A DNA stretch of 64,000 bases. Source: UBA5336 sp964492485 (lineage in GTDB: Bacteria; Pseudomonadota; Alphaproteobacteria; Caulobacterales; Hyphomonadaceae). The stretch lies in NCBI GenBank assembly GCA_964492485.1, contig CAZBKM010000001.1, forward strand, positions 124,001 to 188,000. Direction: 5' to 3'. A model generated the notes under the pieces. The model was not told the origin of the DNA, ran no database searches, and was given only the letters and a program-made list of their open reading frames with translations. A program made the position numbers and the translations under genes. Shown here piece by piece: positions 42,504 to 51,047 of this stretch (position 1 is the stretch's first letter; every line of letters begins with the position of its first letter).

Positions 42504-44108
42504 TTACTGTTCCACCAGGCCGCGAGCCAGCGACTGAACGGCGCCATAGTCGAGCTTGCCCGTGCCCAGGACGGGGATCTCGTCAATGTGGTAGATCTTG
42601 CGCGGAACGCTGAGTTCGCTGACGCCATGGTTCTGGGCCCAGGCCAGGATGTCGGCCCGGTTGGCGTCGGGACAGTCCGTCAGCAGGACGATCTGCTCGC
42701 CTTTTCTGGGATCGGGCAGGCTCGCCGCCGCATGCATGTGGTCCGGCCAGATGGCACTGGCGCAATTCTCAACGACGGCCAGGGACACCATCTCCCCGCC
42801 GATCTTGGCAAACCGCTTCACCCGTCCGCGAATGCGGATGAAGCCGTCCTCGTCGATGGAGACGATGTCGCCTGTATCGTGCCAGCCGTCCTGGGGCGGC
42901 TCGAGAACCCCGGGATTGGCAGTGCGCAGATAGCCCATCATCACATTGGGGCCGCGAACCTTCAGACGCCCCGCGCCCTTTATCCCCTCCACGGGCTCGA
43001 GCCGGCTCTCCATGCCGGTCATCAGGCGACCGACCGTGCCGGGCTTGTTCCACTCCATCTGATTGGCCGCGACCACCGGTGCGGCCTCCGTCGCGCCATA
43101 ACCTTCCAGGATCTCGATCTGGAACTTGCGCCGCACCAATTGCCGCGTCTCGTCGCGCACACGTTCCGCGCCGCAGACGGCCAGACGGACGCTGTTCAGG
43201 TCACCTTCGTCTCCAACCCGGGCATATTGCGAAATGAAGGTGTCGGTTGCCAGGAGAATGGTCGACTGGCTCTCACCGATCCGCCGGGCGATTTCCCGTG
43301 GCTGCAGGGGCGAGGGATGCATCACGGCCTTGACGCCGGCCATCAGGGGCAGGATCGCGCCGACCGTCAGGCCGAAACAGTGGAAGGTCGGCAAGGGGTT
43401 GAACACGGCGTCCGTGTCGGGATCGAGCCCGATGTGCGCGCGGACCTGCTCGACATTGCTCAAAATGTTGCGGTGGGAGAGCACGACGCCCTTGGGATCA
43501 CCCTCGGTGCCGGATGTGAACAGCACCACGCCGGGCTTCCGGTGGCTGCTTGGGCGGCGAAACAGGCGCGGCAGGATCGGACCGAGCCCGCCTGCGAGCT
43601 TGTCGGACAGCGAGAGACCTTCGCGAAGGTCTTCCAGATACAGAACGCTCACCTGCGTCTCGAGCTCCGCGACGAGATCATGCAGCTCGCCAAGCTCCAC
43701 GAATCGGCGCGCCGTGACCACGGTCCTGACCTCGGCCGCCGTGAGCGCCGCCTTGAGGTTGCGTGCGCCGGCGGTGAAATTCAGCATGGCGGGCACGCGG
43801 TGATAGGCCTGCAGGGCATAGAAGGCCAGGACCGCACCAATGCCCGTGGGCAGGAGGACGCCCACATTCTCGCCGGCGCGGCTGTGTCGTTTCAGGGCAG
43901 ACCCCAGCGCCAGCGCGCCCTTTACGATCGTGTTATAGGGGAATTCGGTCCCGTCGCCGTCCACCACCGCGATGCGCCGGCCTCCGAACCGGCGGCGCGC
44001 CCGGAGAAGGGCGGCAAAGATGTCGGTGCGCGAGCTCGCATCGCTATAGGGCAGGGGCGGGGGGATCGTCTGCATGGCCGACAGGTGGCCTTGGGTATCG
44101 CGGGGCAT
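42504..44108 (-). CDS. AMP-binding acyl-ACP/acyl-CoA synthetase (Aas C-domain type)
   Basis: A 534-residue adenylate-forming enzyme. Motifs: LFTSGTEGDPKGVVLSH (P-loop, about 197-213), EILEGYGATEAAPVV (about 320), DGWHDTGDIVSI (about 400) and VKRFAKIGGEMVSL with the catalytic Lys region. The layout resembles the acyl-ACP synthetase half of E. coli Aas, without the acyltransferase half, suggesting recycling of free fatty acids into lipids. The start ATG 44108 was chosen; an in-frame GTG 33 bases upstream is possible. It is divergent from lipA. Confidence 0.85.
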   Translation of the reverse strand: MPRDTQGHLSAMQTIPPPLPYSDASSRTDIFAALLRARRRFGGRRIAVVDGDGTEFPYNTIVKGALALGSALKRHSRAGENVGVLLPTGIGAVLAFYALQAYHRVPAMLNFTAGARNLKAALTAAEVRTVVTARRFVELGELHDLVAELETQVSVLYLEDLREGLSLSDKLAGGLGPILPRLFRRPSSHRKPGVVLFTSGTEGDPKGVVLSHRNILSNVEQVRAHIGLDPDTDAVFNPLPTFHCFGLTVGAILPLMAGVKAVMHPSPLQPREIARRIGESQSTILLATDTFISQYARVGDEGDLNSVRLAVCGAERVRDETRQLVRRKFQIEILEGYGATEAAPVVAANQMEWNKPGTVGRLMTGMESRLEPVEGIKGAGRLKVRGPNVMMGYLRTANPGVLEPPQDGWHDTGDIVSIDEDGFIRIRGRVKRFAKIGGEMVSLAVVENCASAIWPDHMHAAASLPDPRKGEQIVLLTDCPDANRADILAWAQNHGVSELSVPRKIYHIDEIPVLGTGKLDYGAVQSLARGLVEQ

Positions 44109-44125
44109 GGGACCAGATCTCCCGG

Positions 44126-44167
44126 TGTCACACTCTGTCACATCAAGCTATTTCGCATTGTGATCAC
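44126..44167. promoter_or_regulatory. Direct and inverted repeats in the synthetase/lipA divergent region
   Basis: TGTCACA occurs twice, at 44126-44132 and 44136-44142, exactly one helical turn apart. A perfect palindrome GTGATCAC follows at 44160-44167. The location between two divergent genes of fatty acid and lipoate metabolism makes an operator plausible, but no known regulator site was recognised. Confidence 0.35.
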
Positions 44168-44238
44168 TTGCAAATCCGAAGAGCTGCCAGACACGCTCGG
44201 ACCTTGCTTCCCATGCGGGAAAGCGCCATTTGTCGCCC

Positions 44239-45207
44239 ATGGCTACGCTTCTCGACTCGCGGGCCCCGCGCCCAAAGTTCCGCCACCCGGAAAAACGCAA
44301 CCGGCCCGATACGCCCGTGCTGCGGAAGCCGGACTGGATACGCGTCAAGGCGCCGACGAGCCCCGGCTATCGGGAAACCCGGGACATCGTGAAATCGAGG
44401 GGGCTGGTCACGGTCTGCGAGGAAGCGGGCTGTCCGAATATCGGCGAATGCTGGGACAAGAAGCACGCCACCATGATGATCATGGGCGAAACGTGCACCC
44501 GGGCCTGCAGCTTCTGCAATGTCTCCACCGGCAGGCCCGCACCGCTCGACCCGAGCGAGCCCGGTCACGTGGCCGACGCGGTGGCCGAGATGGGCCTCGA
44601 GCATGTGGTGATCACGTCGGTGGACCGCGACGACCTGGAAGATGGCGGTGCGATGCATTTCGTGGAGACGATCAGACAGATCCGCATGCGCGCGCCGGGC
44701 ACGACGATCGAGATCCTGACCCCGGATTTCCTGCGCAAGGATGGTTGGGAGCTGAAGGTCATCGACGCCGGCCCCGACGTGTTCAACCACAATCTCGAGA
44801 CCGTGCCGCGCCTTTATCTGCCGATCCGCCCGGGCGCGCGCTACTATCACTCGCTGCGCCTGCTTGAGCGGGTGAAGCTGCGCGACCCGTCCCAGTTCAC
44901 CAAGTCCGGCATCATGGTCGGTCTGGGCGAGACGAAGGAGGAGGTCATGCAGGTCATGGATGACATGCGTTCGGCCGGCATCGACTTCCTGACCATCGGC
45001 CAATATCTGCAGCCGACGCGAAAGCATGCGGCCGTGGACCGCTACGTCTCGCCCGAGGAGTTCAAATCCTATGAGGAGATTGCGCGGGCGAAGGGCTTCC
45101 TGATGGTCTCGGCCTCCCCGCTCACCCGGTCGAGCTATCATGCCGGTGAGGATTTCGCCCGGTTGCGGGCTGCGCGCGAGGCGCAATTGGCGGCGGGCCG
45201 GGCCTGA
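44239..45207 (+). CDS. lipA: Lipoyl synthase
   Basis: A 322-residue radical SAM enzyme that inserts two sulfurs into octanoyl groups. The auxiliary cluster motif CEEAGCPNIGECW (CxxxxCxxxxxC, about 58-70) and the radical SAM motif CTRACSFC (about 85-92) are complete, and the C-terminal RSSYHAGEDF supplies the conserved Ser. The start ATG 44239 gives the expected length; a TTG nine bases upstream has a slightly better GGGAAAG spacing and may be used. ratA follows seven bases after the stop. Confidence 0.96.
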   Translation: MATLLDSRAPRPKFRHPEKRNRPDTPVLRKPDWIRVKAPTSPGYRETRDIVKSRGLVTVCEEAGCPNIGECWDKKHATMMIMGETCTRACSFCNVSTGRPAPLDPSEPGHVADAVAEMGLEHVVITSVDRDDLEDGGAMHFVETIRQIRMRAPGTTIEILTPDFLRKDGWELKVIDAGPDVFNHNLETVPRLYLPIRPGARYYHSLRLLERVKLRDPSQFTKSGIMVGLGETKEEVMQVMDDMRSAGIDFLTIGQYLQPTRKHAAVDRYVSPEEFKSYEEIARAKGFLMVSASPLTRSSYHAGEDFARLRAAREAQLAAGRA

Positions 45208-45214
45208 CGCCGTC

Positions 45215-45688
45215 ATGCCGGTCTACCGCACGGCGCCCGTCCTGCCCTATGCGGCGTCGGACCTGTTCGATCTGGTGACCGACATCCGCAGCTATCCGGA
45301 TTTCATTCGCTGGATACGGTCCATGCGGGTCACCGGGGAGCGGGTCGATGACGAGGGCATACGCCATTGCCTTGGCGAGGCGGTCGTCGGCTTTTCCGGC
45401 CTGACGGAACGCTTTGCCACCACTGTTGCGGCCGATCCCCAAGCCCTGACCGTGCGTGCCGATCTGGTACGGGGCCCTTTCCGTCACCTGCACAATCACT
45501 GGCGTTTCGTGCCGCTGGGCGCTGCACAGACACGGGTCGAGTTCGCCATAGACTACGAGTTCCGCAACATGGTCCTGCGTCTTCTGGCGAAGAACAATTT
45601 CGGGCTTGCCGTGAATAGGCTGATCGGCGCCTTCACAGACGAAGCCGCCAGGCGCTACGGCCCGCCAAGACGGGTCGGGGCCGGTTGA
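45215..45688 (+). CDS. Coq10/RatA-like START-domain protein
   Basis: A 157-residue protein of the polyketide cyclase/START superfamily: VLPYAASDLFDLVTDIRSYP (residues about 9-28), GLTERFATTVAADPQAL, and FRHLHNHWRFVPLG and TRVEFAIDYEFRNMVLRLL. The family is named RatA in E. coli and Coq10 in mitochondria, where it binds ubiquinone and supports respiration. Placement after lipA is common in proteobacteria. The basis is family pattern and synteny. Confidence 0.92.
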   Translation: MPVYRTAPVLPYAASDLFDLVTDIRSYPDFIRWIRSMRVTGERVDDEGIRHCLGEAVVGFSGLTERFATTVAADPQALTVRADLVRGPFRHLHNHWRFVPLGAAQTRVEFAIDYEFRNMVLRLLAKNNFGLAVNRLIGAFTDEAARRYGPPRRVGAG

Positions 45689-45785
45689 GGAACGGTCGCG
45701 GCGAGCGCGTGCGCGTGCCAGCGGAGATGTCCGCACGACCGTCGACGTCAGACGACGGTCTGGCGTGGACCGAATGGCTCCCACC

Positions 45786-47117
45786 CTATCGCGGCGTTCC
45801 CAGGTCGATCTCGAGACTGGAGATCGCGTGGACGAAATTGTTCGGTGCGATGGTCTGTCTGCCGGTCCACCGAATATCCGGGAACCGGGCGAGGATCTGG
45901 CGGTAGGCGGCTTCGAGCTGCATGTTGGCGACCCGCTGGCCCAGGCAGACATGCGGACCGATTCCGAACGCGATGTGGTCCTTGGCATTCGACCGTTCCA
46001 CGTCGAAACGGTCCGGATCGGGGAACACGGACGGGTCCCGGTTCGCAGCGCCGTAATACATCACGACCTTCTCGCCCTCGCCGATCGCCTGTTCCGCGAT
46101 CCGGGCCTCGCGCGTCGCGGTGCGGCGCATATAGATCACGGGGCTGACCATCCGGATCGCTTCGTGAACCATGTTGGGGATCCGCTCCGGTGCCGCCAGG
46201 AGCTTCGCCTTCTCCTCCGGAAACGCCGTCAGGAGCCGCATCGTGCCTGACAGCGAATTGCGCGTCGTGTCGTTCCCGGCGAACACGATCAGCAGCCAGG
46301 AGCCGTCCAGGAACTCGTCCGACAAAGGCTCGCCGTCGATCCGGGCATGGGCGATTGCGCTCAGCAGGTCTTCGCGCGGAGCCTCGCGGCGGGCACGCAG
46401 GGCGGCCTGACCGAAGTCGAACATCTCCTGCACATTCGAAAGGAATTCGGTCAGGAACTGTTCGGAGATCTGTTCGCCGCCGCGCATCGCATGTCCGGCA
46501 AGCTCCAGATAGTGCATCCACTTGACCAGCTTCGGCCGATCGGCCGGATCCACCCCAAGCATCTCGCACAGCGTGAACAGCGGAAGCTCGGCGGAGAAGA
46601 GCTCCACCATGTCCACGACCGGTCCCTGCCGTTCCATCTCGTCGAGCAGGGCCGTGACCTTCTGATCGACCCACTCGCGCAGCTTCGCGATGTAGCCCGG
46701 CGTGAAGAAGGGCATGTGCTCACGCCGCAACGGCATGTGATGCGGCTGGTCGAGGCAGATCATCGTATCCAGCGACGCGCGGTGCAGCAGAGGGTGACGC
46801 TGATCGGGATAACCGTAATTCATCATGATCCCGCCGCGCTGCGACGAGAAGGTCTCGGTGTCGAGTACCACCCTGCGGATGTCCTCGTGGCGGGTCAGGG
46901 CCCAGAAGCCGGCACCCTGGCCTTCCGGTTCCGGGTGCCAGCAGACCGGCGCCTTGCGCCGCATCTCCTCGAAAACGTCATAGGGCTGGCCGTCCAGGAA
47001 GGGCGCGAAATCCGCCAGGTCGACGGGTGGCCTGTACGCGCTGACCGGGGCATGGCGCGGCCCGCGGGGCGTGTCGCGCTCCTCCTGGGCGGTTTCGCTC
47101 ACATTATCGAACGCCAT
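45786..47117 (-). CDS. Cytochrome P450 (first)
   Basis: A 443-residue bacterial P450. The I-helix oxygen-activation motif is FAGNDTTRNS (about 275-284), the ExxR pair is in VHEAIRMVSP (about 318), and the heme loop is FGIGPHVCLGQRVA with the cysteine ligand near residue 385. The N-terminal 30 residues are charged and there is no membrane anchor, so it is soluble. AGGGAGA precedes ATG 47117. Substrate unknown; the class hydroxylates hydrocarbons, terpenes or steroids. No ferredoxin or reductase is adjacent. Confidence 0.94.
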   Translation of the reverse strand: MAFDNVSETAQEERDTPRGPRHAPVSAYRPPVDLADFAPFLDGQPYDVFEEMRRKAPVCWHPEPEGQGAGFWALTRHEDIRRVVLDTETFSSQRGGIMMNYGYPDQRHPLLHRASLDTMICLDQPHHMPLRREHMPFFTPGYIAKLREWVDQKVTALLDEMERQGPVVDMVELFSAELPLFTLCEMLGVDPADRPKLVKWMHYLELAGHAMRGGEQISEQFLTEFLSNVQEMFDFGQAALRARREAPREDLLSAIAHARIDGEPLSDEFLDGSWLLIVFAGNDTTRNSLSGTMRLLTAFPEEKAKLLAAPERIPNMVHEAIRMVSPVIYMRRTATREARIAEQAIGEGEKVVMYYGAANRDPSVFPDPDRFDVERSNAKDHIAFGIGPHVCLGQRVANMQLEAAYRQILARFPDIRWTGRQTIAPNNFVHAISSLEIDLGTPR

Positions 47118-47163
47118 GGGTTTTCTCCCTTGTGTGTCCTGTCGTCTTGTGTCGCCTGATCCG

Positions 47164-47273
47164 GGCGCCCGCATCTTCGGGTCGAATGGAGCCCGCGACG
47201 GGGCGCTTGGTCCTGTTCCTGGAGCCTTCGGATGACGCGAACCGCTTCCCTCGTCGCTTGCAAAAGCCCCTAG
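47164..47273. repeat. Dispersed intergenic repeat, copy E
   Basis: Full-length degenerate copy between the two P450 genes. GCATCTTCGGGTCGAATGG near the left end parallels GCATCTTCAAATCAATCGG of copy A, and GCGAACCGCTTCCCTCGT then CGCTTGCAAAAGCCCCTAG parallels the right end. The terminal CTA on the plus strand is the TAG stop codon of the second P450 gene, as in copies A and B. Confidence 0.7.
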
Positions 47274-48604
47274 AACCTGTAGCGGACCGGAACCGACTTC
47301 GGGCCGCCGACGAAATTCGCGCTGATATAGGTCGGCTCGCCGGCCAGCTCGATCGATTTCACGCGCGAGAACAGCTCCTCGTAAAGCGCCATCATCTCCA
47401 TTCGGGCCAAGTGCATACCGAGGCACATGTGGCCGCCATAACCGAACGAGATCAGCTTGTTGGGCGAGCGATCGACCTTGAACCTGTAGGGCTCGTCAAA
47501 GACCTCCTCGTCCCGGTTGCCCGATGGATAGTTCAGCATCAGGCTTTCGCCCTTCCGGATGGTGCGGCCACGCAGAACGTAATCCTCCTGTGCGGTGCGC
47601 ATGAAATGCTTCACCGGCGTTGTCCAGCGGATCGCCTCGTCCACGCAGGTGCGCGAATGGGCTTTCGGATCGGCCATCATCTTTGCAAGGGCATCGGGGC
47701 TCTGCAGCATGGCCAGCATTCCGCCCGCCGTGGACGCGCTGGTCGTGTCATGGCCGGCCGCGGCGATGATGACATAGTAGGACATAGCCTCGAATTCACC
47801 GATCGGCTGGCCATCGATTTGCCCGTTCGCGATAACGGTCGCGACGTCATCGGTGGGATTGGCCCGGCGGTTGTGGGTCAACTCCGTGAAGTACTGAAAG
47901 AAGTCCGCGAGAACGCCCTGCATGGCGGCAAGGCCGGCGGCAACGTCGCGCTTCTTGAACGCCTCCTTGTCGCGGGTCAGTTCCGGGTCCTGGGCGCCGA
48001 ACAGTTCCTGGGTAAGCTGCAACATGCGCGGCTCATCCTCGACCGGAACGCCAAGGATCTGCATGATCACGCGCAGTGGGTAGTACAGCGCGATGTCGTT
48101 CACGAAGTCGCATTCGCCGCCCATGTCCTCCATGCGGTCGACGAACTCCCTGGCGATAGAGCGAACGGCGTCGTCACGCTTGCGCACATTCTGCGGCAGG
48201 AACCAGTTCTGCGTCAGGTGCCGGTACTTGTAATGGTCCGGATCGTCCATCTGCACCAGCGTGCGTACCAAGTGCGGCCCGCCCATCAGCGCATAGATCT
48301 GCGCCTCGGTCTCCTGCGGCGACAGGATCTCGCGTTCCGAATTGGTGAACAGCGCATTCTGACGCGAGATTTCCATGATGTCGGCATGCTTGGTGACCGC
48401 CCAGAACGGGCGATAACCCTCCGGCTCCATCCAGGCCAGGGGATCCTCGGCCCGCAGCCTGCGAAACGCAACCTCCAGCCGGTCGGGATCGGCGTATGCC
48501 TCTGGACTGGTGATCACGTCGCAGGTTGCCGCGGCCGCCTCGCTCATCGTGCGGGCGGGGTCCATCTTCGTCGGCGGCGGGGTGGCGTGCGTGGTCGTCG
48601 TCAT
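47270..48604 (-). CDS. Cytochrome P450 (second)
   Basis: A 444-residue soluble P450. The I-helix is IAAAGHDTTSASTAGG (about 285-300), the ExxR pair is in VDEAIRWTTPVKHFMR (about 330), and the heme loop is FGYGGHMCLGMHLARMEMM with the cysteine near residue 397. The sequence differs clearly from its neighbour and resembles CYP125/CYP124-like enzymes acting on sterol or terpenoid side chains by pattern only. GGAGGAG precedes ATG 48604. Its TAG stop is provided by repeat copy E. Confidence 0.94.
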   Translation of the reverse strand: MTTTTHATPPPTKMDPARTMSEAAAATCDVITSPEAYADPDRLEVAFRRLRAEDPLAWMEPEGYRPFWAVTKHADIMEISRQNALFTNSEREILSPQETEAQIYALMGGPHLVRTLVQMDDPDHYKYRHLTQNWFLPQNVRKRDDAVRSIAREFVDRMEDMGGECDFVNDIALYYPLRVIMQILGVPVEDEPRMLQLTQELFGAQDPELTRDKEAFKKRDVAAGLAAMQGVLADFFQYFTELTHNRRANPTDDVATVIANGQIDGQPIGEFEAMSYYVIIAAAGHDTTSASTAGGMLAMLQSPDALAKMMADPKAHSRTCVDEAIRWTTPVKHFMRTAQEDYVLRGRTIRKGESLMLNYPSGNRDEEVFDEPYRFKVDRSPNKLISFGYGGHMCLGMHLARMEMMALYEELFSRVKSIELAGEPTYISANFVGGPKSVPVRYRF

Positions 48605-48661
48605 GGCGCGGCTCCTCCCAGGGGCGTCTGGCGCAATCTGCACCTTTCCGCGCACGTTAAC

Positions 48662-49630
48662 TCAATCCCGTCGCCTGTGAAGCCGTGACGCAGCGGGAGG
48701 ACGCCTCCCACCGCGCCCGGTCGGCGCCCTGGCGGTCCGGTCCGGCTTGCCGTCGGGCGCCGGGCGCCTTTCGTGGGGGATGTGGTCGGAGAGCTCCGCC
48801 AGCACGGTCGCCGCCGGCACTTCCGCCACGGCGCCGGGTTTCAGATCCTCCAGCTCGAACGGTCCGTAGCCGACCCGGATCAGTCGGTTCACGGTCAGGC
48901 CCACGGCTTCCAGCGCCCGGCGCACCTCACGCTTGCGCCCCTCCGTCAGGGTCACGCGCAGCCAGTTGTTGGCGCCCGTCTCCTGTTCCAGCGTTGCCTC
49001 GATCGCGCCATAGCGCTCGCCATCGACCGTCAGCCCGTCACGCAGCCGGTCCAGGATCGCCTGGTCCGTGCGTCCGAACGCGCGGACGCGGTAGGTCCGC
49101 TGCAGTCCGGTTTCGGGCAGTTCCAGCGCCCGCGCCAGTTCGCCATCATTGGTCAGGAGCAGCAAACCTTCAGTCGTCAGGTCGAGCCGGCCGACGGTGA
49201 CCACGCGCGGCAGAGACTTGGGCAAGGCGTCGAATACGGTGGGGCGGCCCTCCGGATCGGCGTTCGTGCAGATCAGTCCCGATGGCTTGTGATAGCGCCA
49301 GACGCGCACCGGATCGGGCGGGCGCACGATCTGGCGACCGACGCGGATCGTCTCGCGCCCGGTGACCTTCACCGCAGGAGACGTCAGACGCCGGCCGTCG
49401 ACACTGACCTTGCCGGCCTCGATCATCGCCTCGACCTCGCGCCGGGAGCCAATGCCGGCGCGCGCCAGATACTTTGCGATGCGTTCGCCCTCGGCCCAGG
49501 CGTCTGCAGGGTCCGGCTTGGAGGGGTGGGACGGTCCAGTGGGCGGCGTTCGCATCGGCGTCCCGCGGCCCCGCTTTGGGTTTCCGGGCGATGCAGGGCG
49601 GCGCCGGCCCGTCTCGCGACGCTCCGACAT
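48662..49630 (-). CDS. Ribosomal large-subunit pseudouridine synthase (RluB/RsuA family)
   Basis: A 322-residue pseudouridine synthase. An N-terminal Arg/Pro-rich tail (about 45 residues) precedes an S4 domain (RIAKYLARAGIGSRREVEAM, about 50-69) and the catalytic domain with GRLDLTTEGLLLLTND (the Asp is catalytic, about residue 150) and GRKREVRRALEAVGL. The family covers RluB, RluE, RluF and RsuA; the long basic tails at both ends (the last 45 residues are also Arg-rich) fit RluB-type proteins. AAAGGA precedes the start. The precise uridine target is not determined. Confidence 0.9.
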   Translation of the reverse strand: MSERRETGRRRPASPGNPKRGRGTPMRTPPTGPSHPSKPDPADAWAEGERIAKYLARAGIGSRREVEAMIEAGKVSVDGRRLTSPAVKVTGRETIRVGRQIVRPPDPVRVWRYHKPSGLICTNADPEGRPTVFDALPKSLPRVVTVGRLDLTTEGLLLLTNDGELARALELPETGLQRTYRVRAFGRTDQAILDRLRDGLTVDGERYGAIEATLEQETGANNWLRVTLTEGRKREVRRALEAVGLTVNRLIRVGYGPFELEDLKPGAVAEVPAATVLAELSDHIPHERRPAPDGKPDRTARAPTGRGGRRPPAASRLHRRRD

Positions 49631-49652
49631 GGGCGATCCTTTCGTCTGTCGT

Positions 49653-50051
49653 CTAGAGGCTGTGCAGGATCGGCGCGAGGATCGCAATGCCCAGCGCGAG
49701 TTCGGTACCGATCCAGACCGGGTTCAACCCCAGGCCCCGATTGCGCTCGGTGTCCAGGGCCAGAGACAGGGTGCGTCCGAAGGCTGCGCCGATCCATCCT
49801 GCACCCAGCGGCGCGGCAGCCATGCGGCCGATCTGCGGGTCCAGGCTGGCAAGTGCGGCCAGTGCCACGCCATGGGTCATCAGCAGAAGCCCGCCATAGG
49901 TCGCGCGAAACTCGGAGAAACCGCCCGGCCGGTCAGGGTCCTCGCGCAGGCGAACAATACCGGCCGCCCAGGACGGGCTGAACAGGCTGGCGAGGCCCAG
50001 CACCGCTCCGAAGGCCAGAGCGAGCGCGGCGAGATAGTCGAGCGGGGCCAT
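49653..50051 (-). CDS. Small four-helix membrane protein (DUF4345-like)
   Basis: A 132-residue protein with four hydrophobic segments. FSEFRATYGGLLLMTHGVAL (about 45-64) and GWIGAAFGRTLSLALD resemble the DUF4345 family, a group of small membrane proteins of unknown function. AAGGAGA precedes ATG 50051. rluB begins about 20 bases downstream, suggesting one transcript. Confidence 0.65.
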   Translation of the reverse strand: MAPLDYLAALALAFGAVLGLASLFSPSWAAGIVRLREDPDRPGGFSEFRATYGGLLLMTHGVALAALASLDPQIGRMAAAPLGAGWIGAAFGRTLSLALDTERNRGLGLNPVWIGTELALGIAILAPILHSL

Positions 50052-50207
50052 GGTGTCTCTCCTTGTTCTGGCGGCGGGGAAGCTAGCGCCTCTGCCGACA
50101 CCGGCCACCCCCGATCCGACCAAGGCCGCAAGCGGGTGGGCCGAAGGAAACACATGGCGCATCGCTGCCCCTTACGCCAGCTTTGGGCCGGGCTATACCT
50201 CGATGTC

Positions 50208-50966
50208 ATGGAATGGCGTGACCAAGGCCTCGTCCTGAGCGGGCGCAAGTTCGGCGAAGGCGGGCTTATCCTCGATGTGCTGACCGCCGGGCAGGGCCGG
50301 CGCGCGGGTCTTGTCCATGGCGGGGCCTCGCGGCGCCGGCGCGCACAGTATGAACCGGGCAATACGCTGGATCTTTCATGGACGGGCCGACTGGAAGAGC
50401 AACTCGGCCGCTTCGATCTTGCGGAACTCCAGGTCGCCCGCGCCGCGCGCCACCTGGATCGCCCCGAGGCCTTGTCCGCCATTGGATCGGTCACGGCCCT
50501 TCTGCGTGCCACGCTGGACGAGGGAGACCGTGCGGGCTCGGCACTCTATGGCCCGAGCCTGGTGCTGCTTGACGCGCTGGACGCCGAACCGGTCTGGCCA
50601 GCGCTCTATGTCCGTTGGGAGCTGGGCCTCCTGTCGACGCTCGGCTTCGGGCTCGATCTGTCGGAGTGTGCGCTCAGCGGTGCCAATGACGGGCTGACCC
50701 ATGTGTCGCCCCGGACCGGACGTGCGGTGAGGGGGTCTGAGGCGGCAAGCTATCTCGACCGTCTTCTGCCGCTGCCGGGGTTCCTGGTCCAGGCCGACGC
50801 ACCGGCGAGCCCGGAGGCGGTCGCGCAGGGACTTGATCTGACCGGGCATTTCCTGACCCGACGGGTCTTTCAAGCCCATGACAGGGTTCTGCCGGAGGCA
50901 CGCCAGCGCCTGGTGAACCGTCTGGTCCGCGCGGGACTGTGTGCGTCTCTGGAAAGAGAGCCTTAA
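50208..50966 (+). CDS. recO: DNA repair protein RecO
   Basis: A 252-residue RecO: MEWRDQGLVLSGRKFGEGGL, an OB-fold N-terminal domain with the GLVHGGASRRRRAQYEPGN loop, then a helical C-terminal domain (FLTRRVFQAHDRVLPEARQR). RecO promotes RecA loading onto SSB-coated DNA. No clear ribosome site precedes the ATG. Divergent from the DUF4345-like gene and followed 80 bases later by parC. Confidence 0.9.
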   Translation: MEWRDQGLVLSGRKFGEGGLILDVLTAGQGRRAGLVHGGASRRRRAQYEPGNTLDLSWTGRLEEQLGRFDLAELQVARAARHLDRPEALSAIGSVTALLRATLDEGDRAGSALYGPSLVLLDALDAEPVWPALYVRWELGLLSTLGFGLDLSECALSGANDGLTHVSPRTGRAVRGSEAASYLDRLLPLPGFLVQADAPASPEAVAQGLDLTGHFLTRRVFQAHDRVLPEARQRLVNRLVRAGLCASLEREP

Positions 50967-51047
50967 CCAAACCGCGCTTTCGGTTCACTTTCAGGGTAGA
51001 CGGACGAGTCGCAGACGGCCCGGCACGTCGCCGGCCGAGGGGAAACC

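Noticed and set aside
42588..44867. A 759-codon plus-strand frame across the acyl-CoA synthetase
   Set aside because: It is the reverse-complement shadow of the synthetase and continues into lipA in the wrong frame; no motifs.
45689..45785. Terminator between the Coq10/RatA gene and the first P450
   Set aside because: CCGTCG and CGACGG can pair, but the stem is short and has no T run on either strand.
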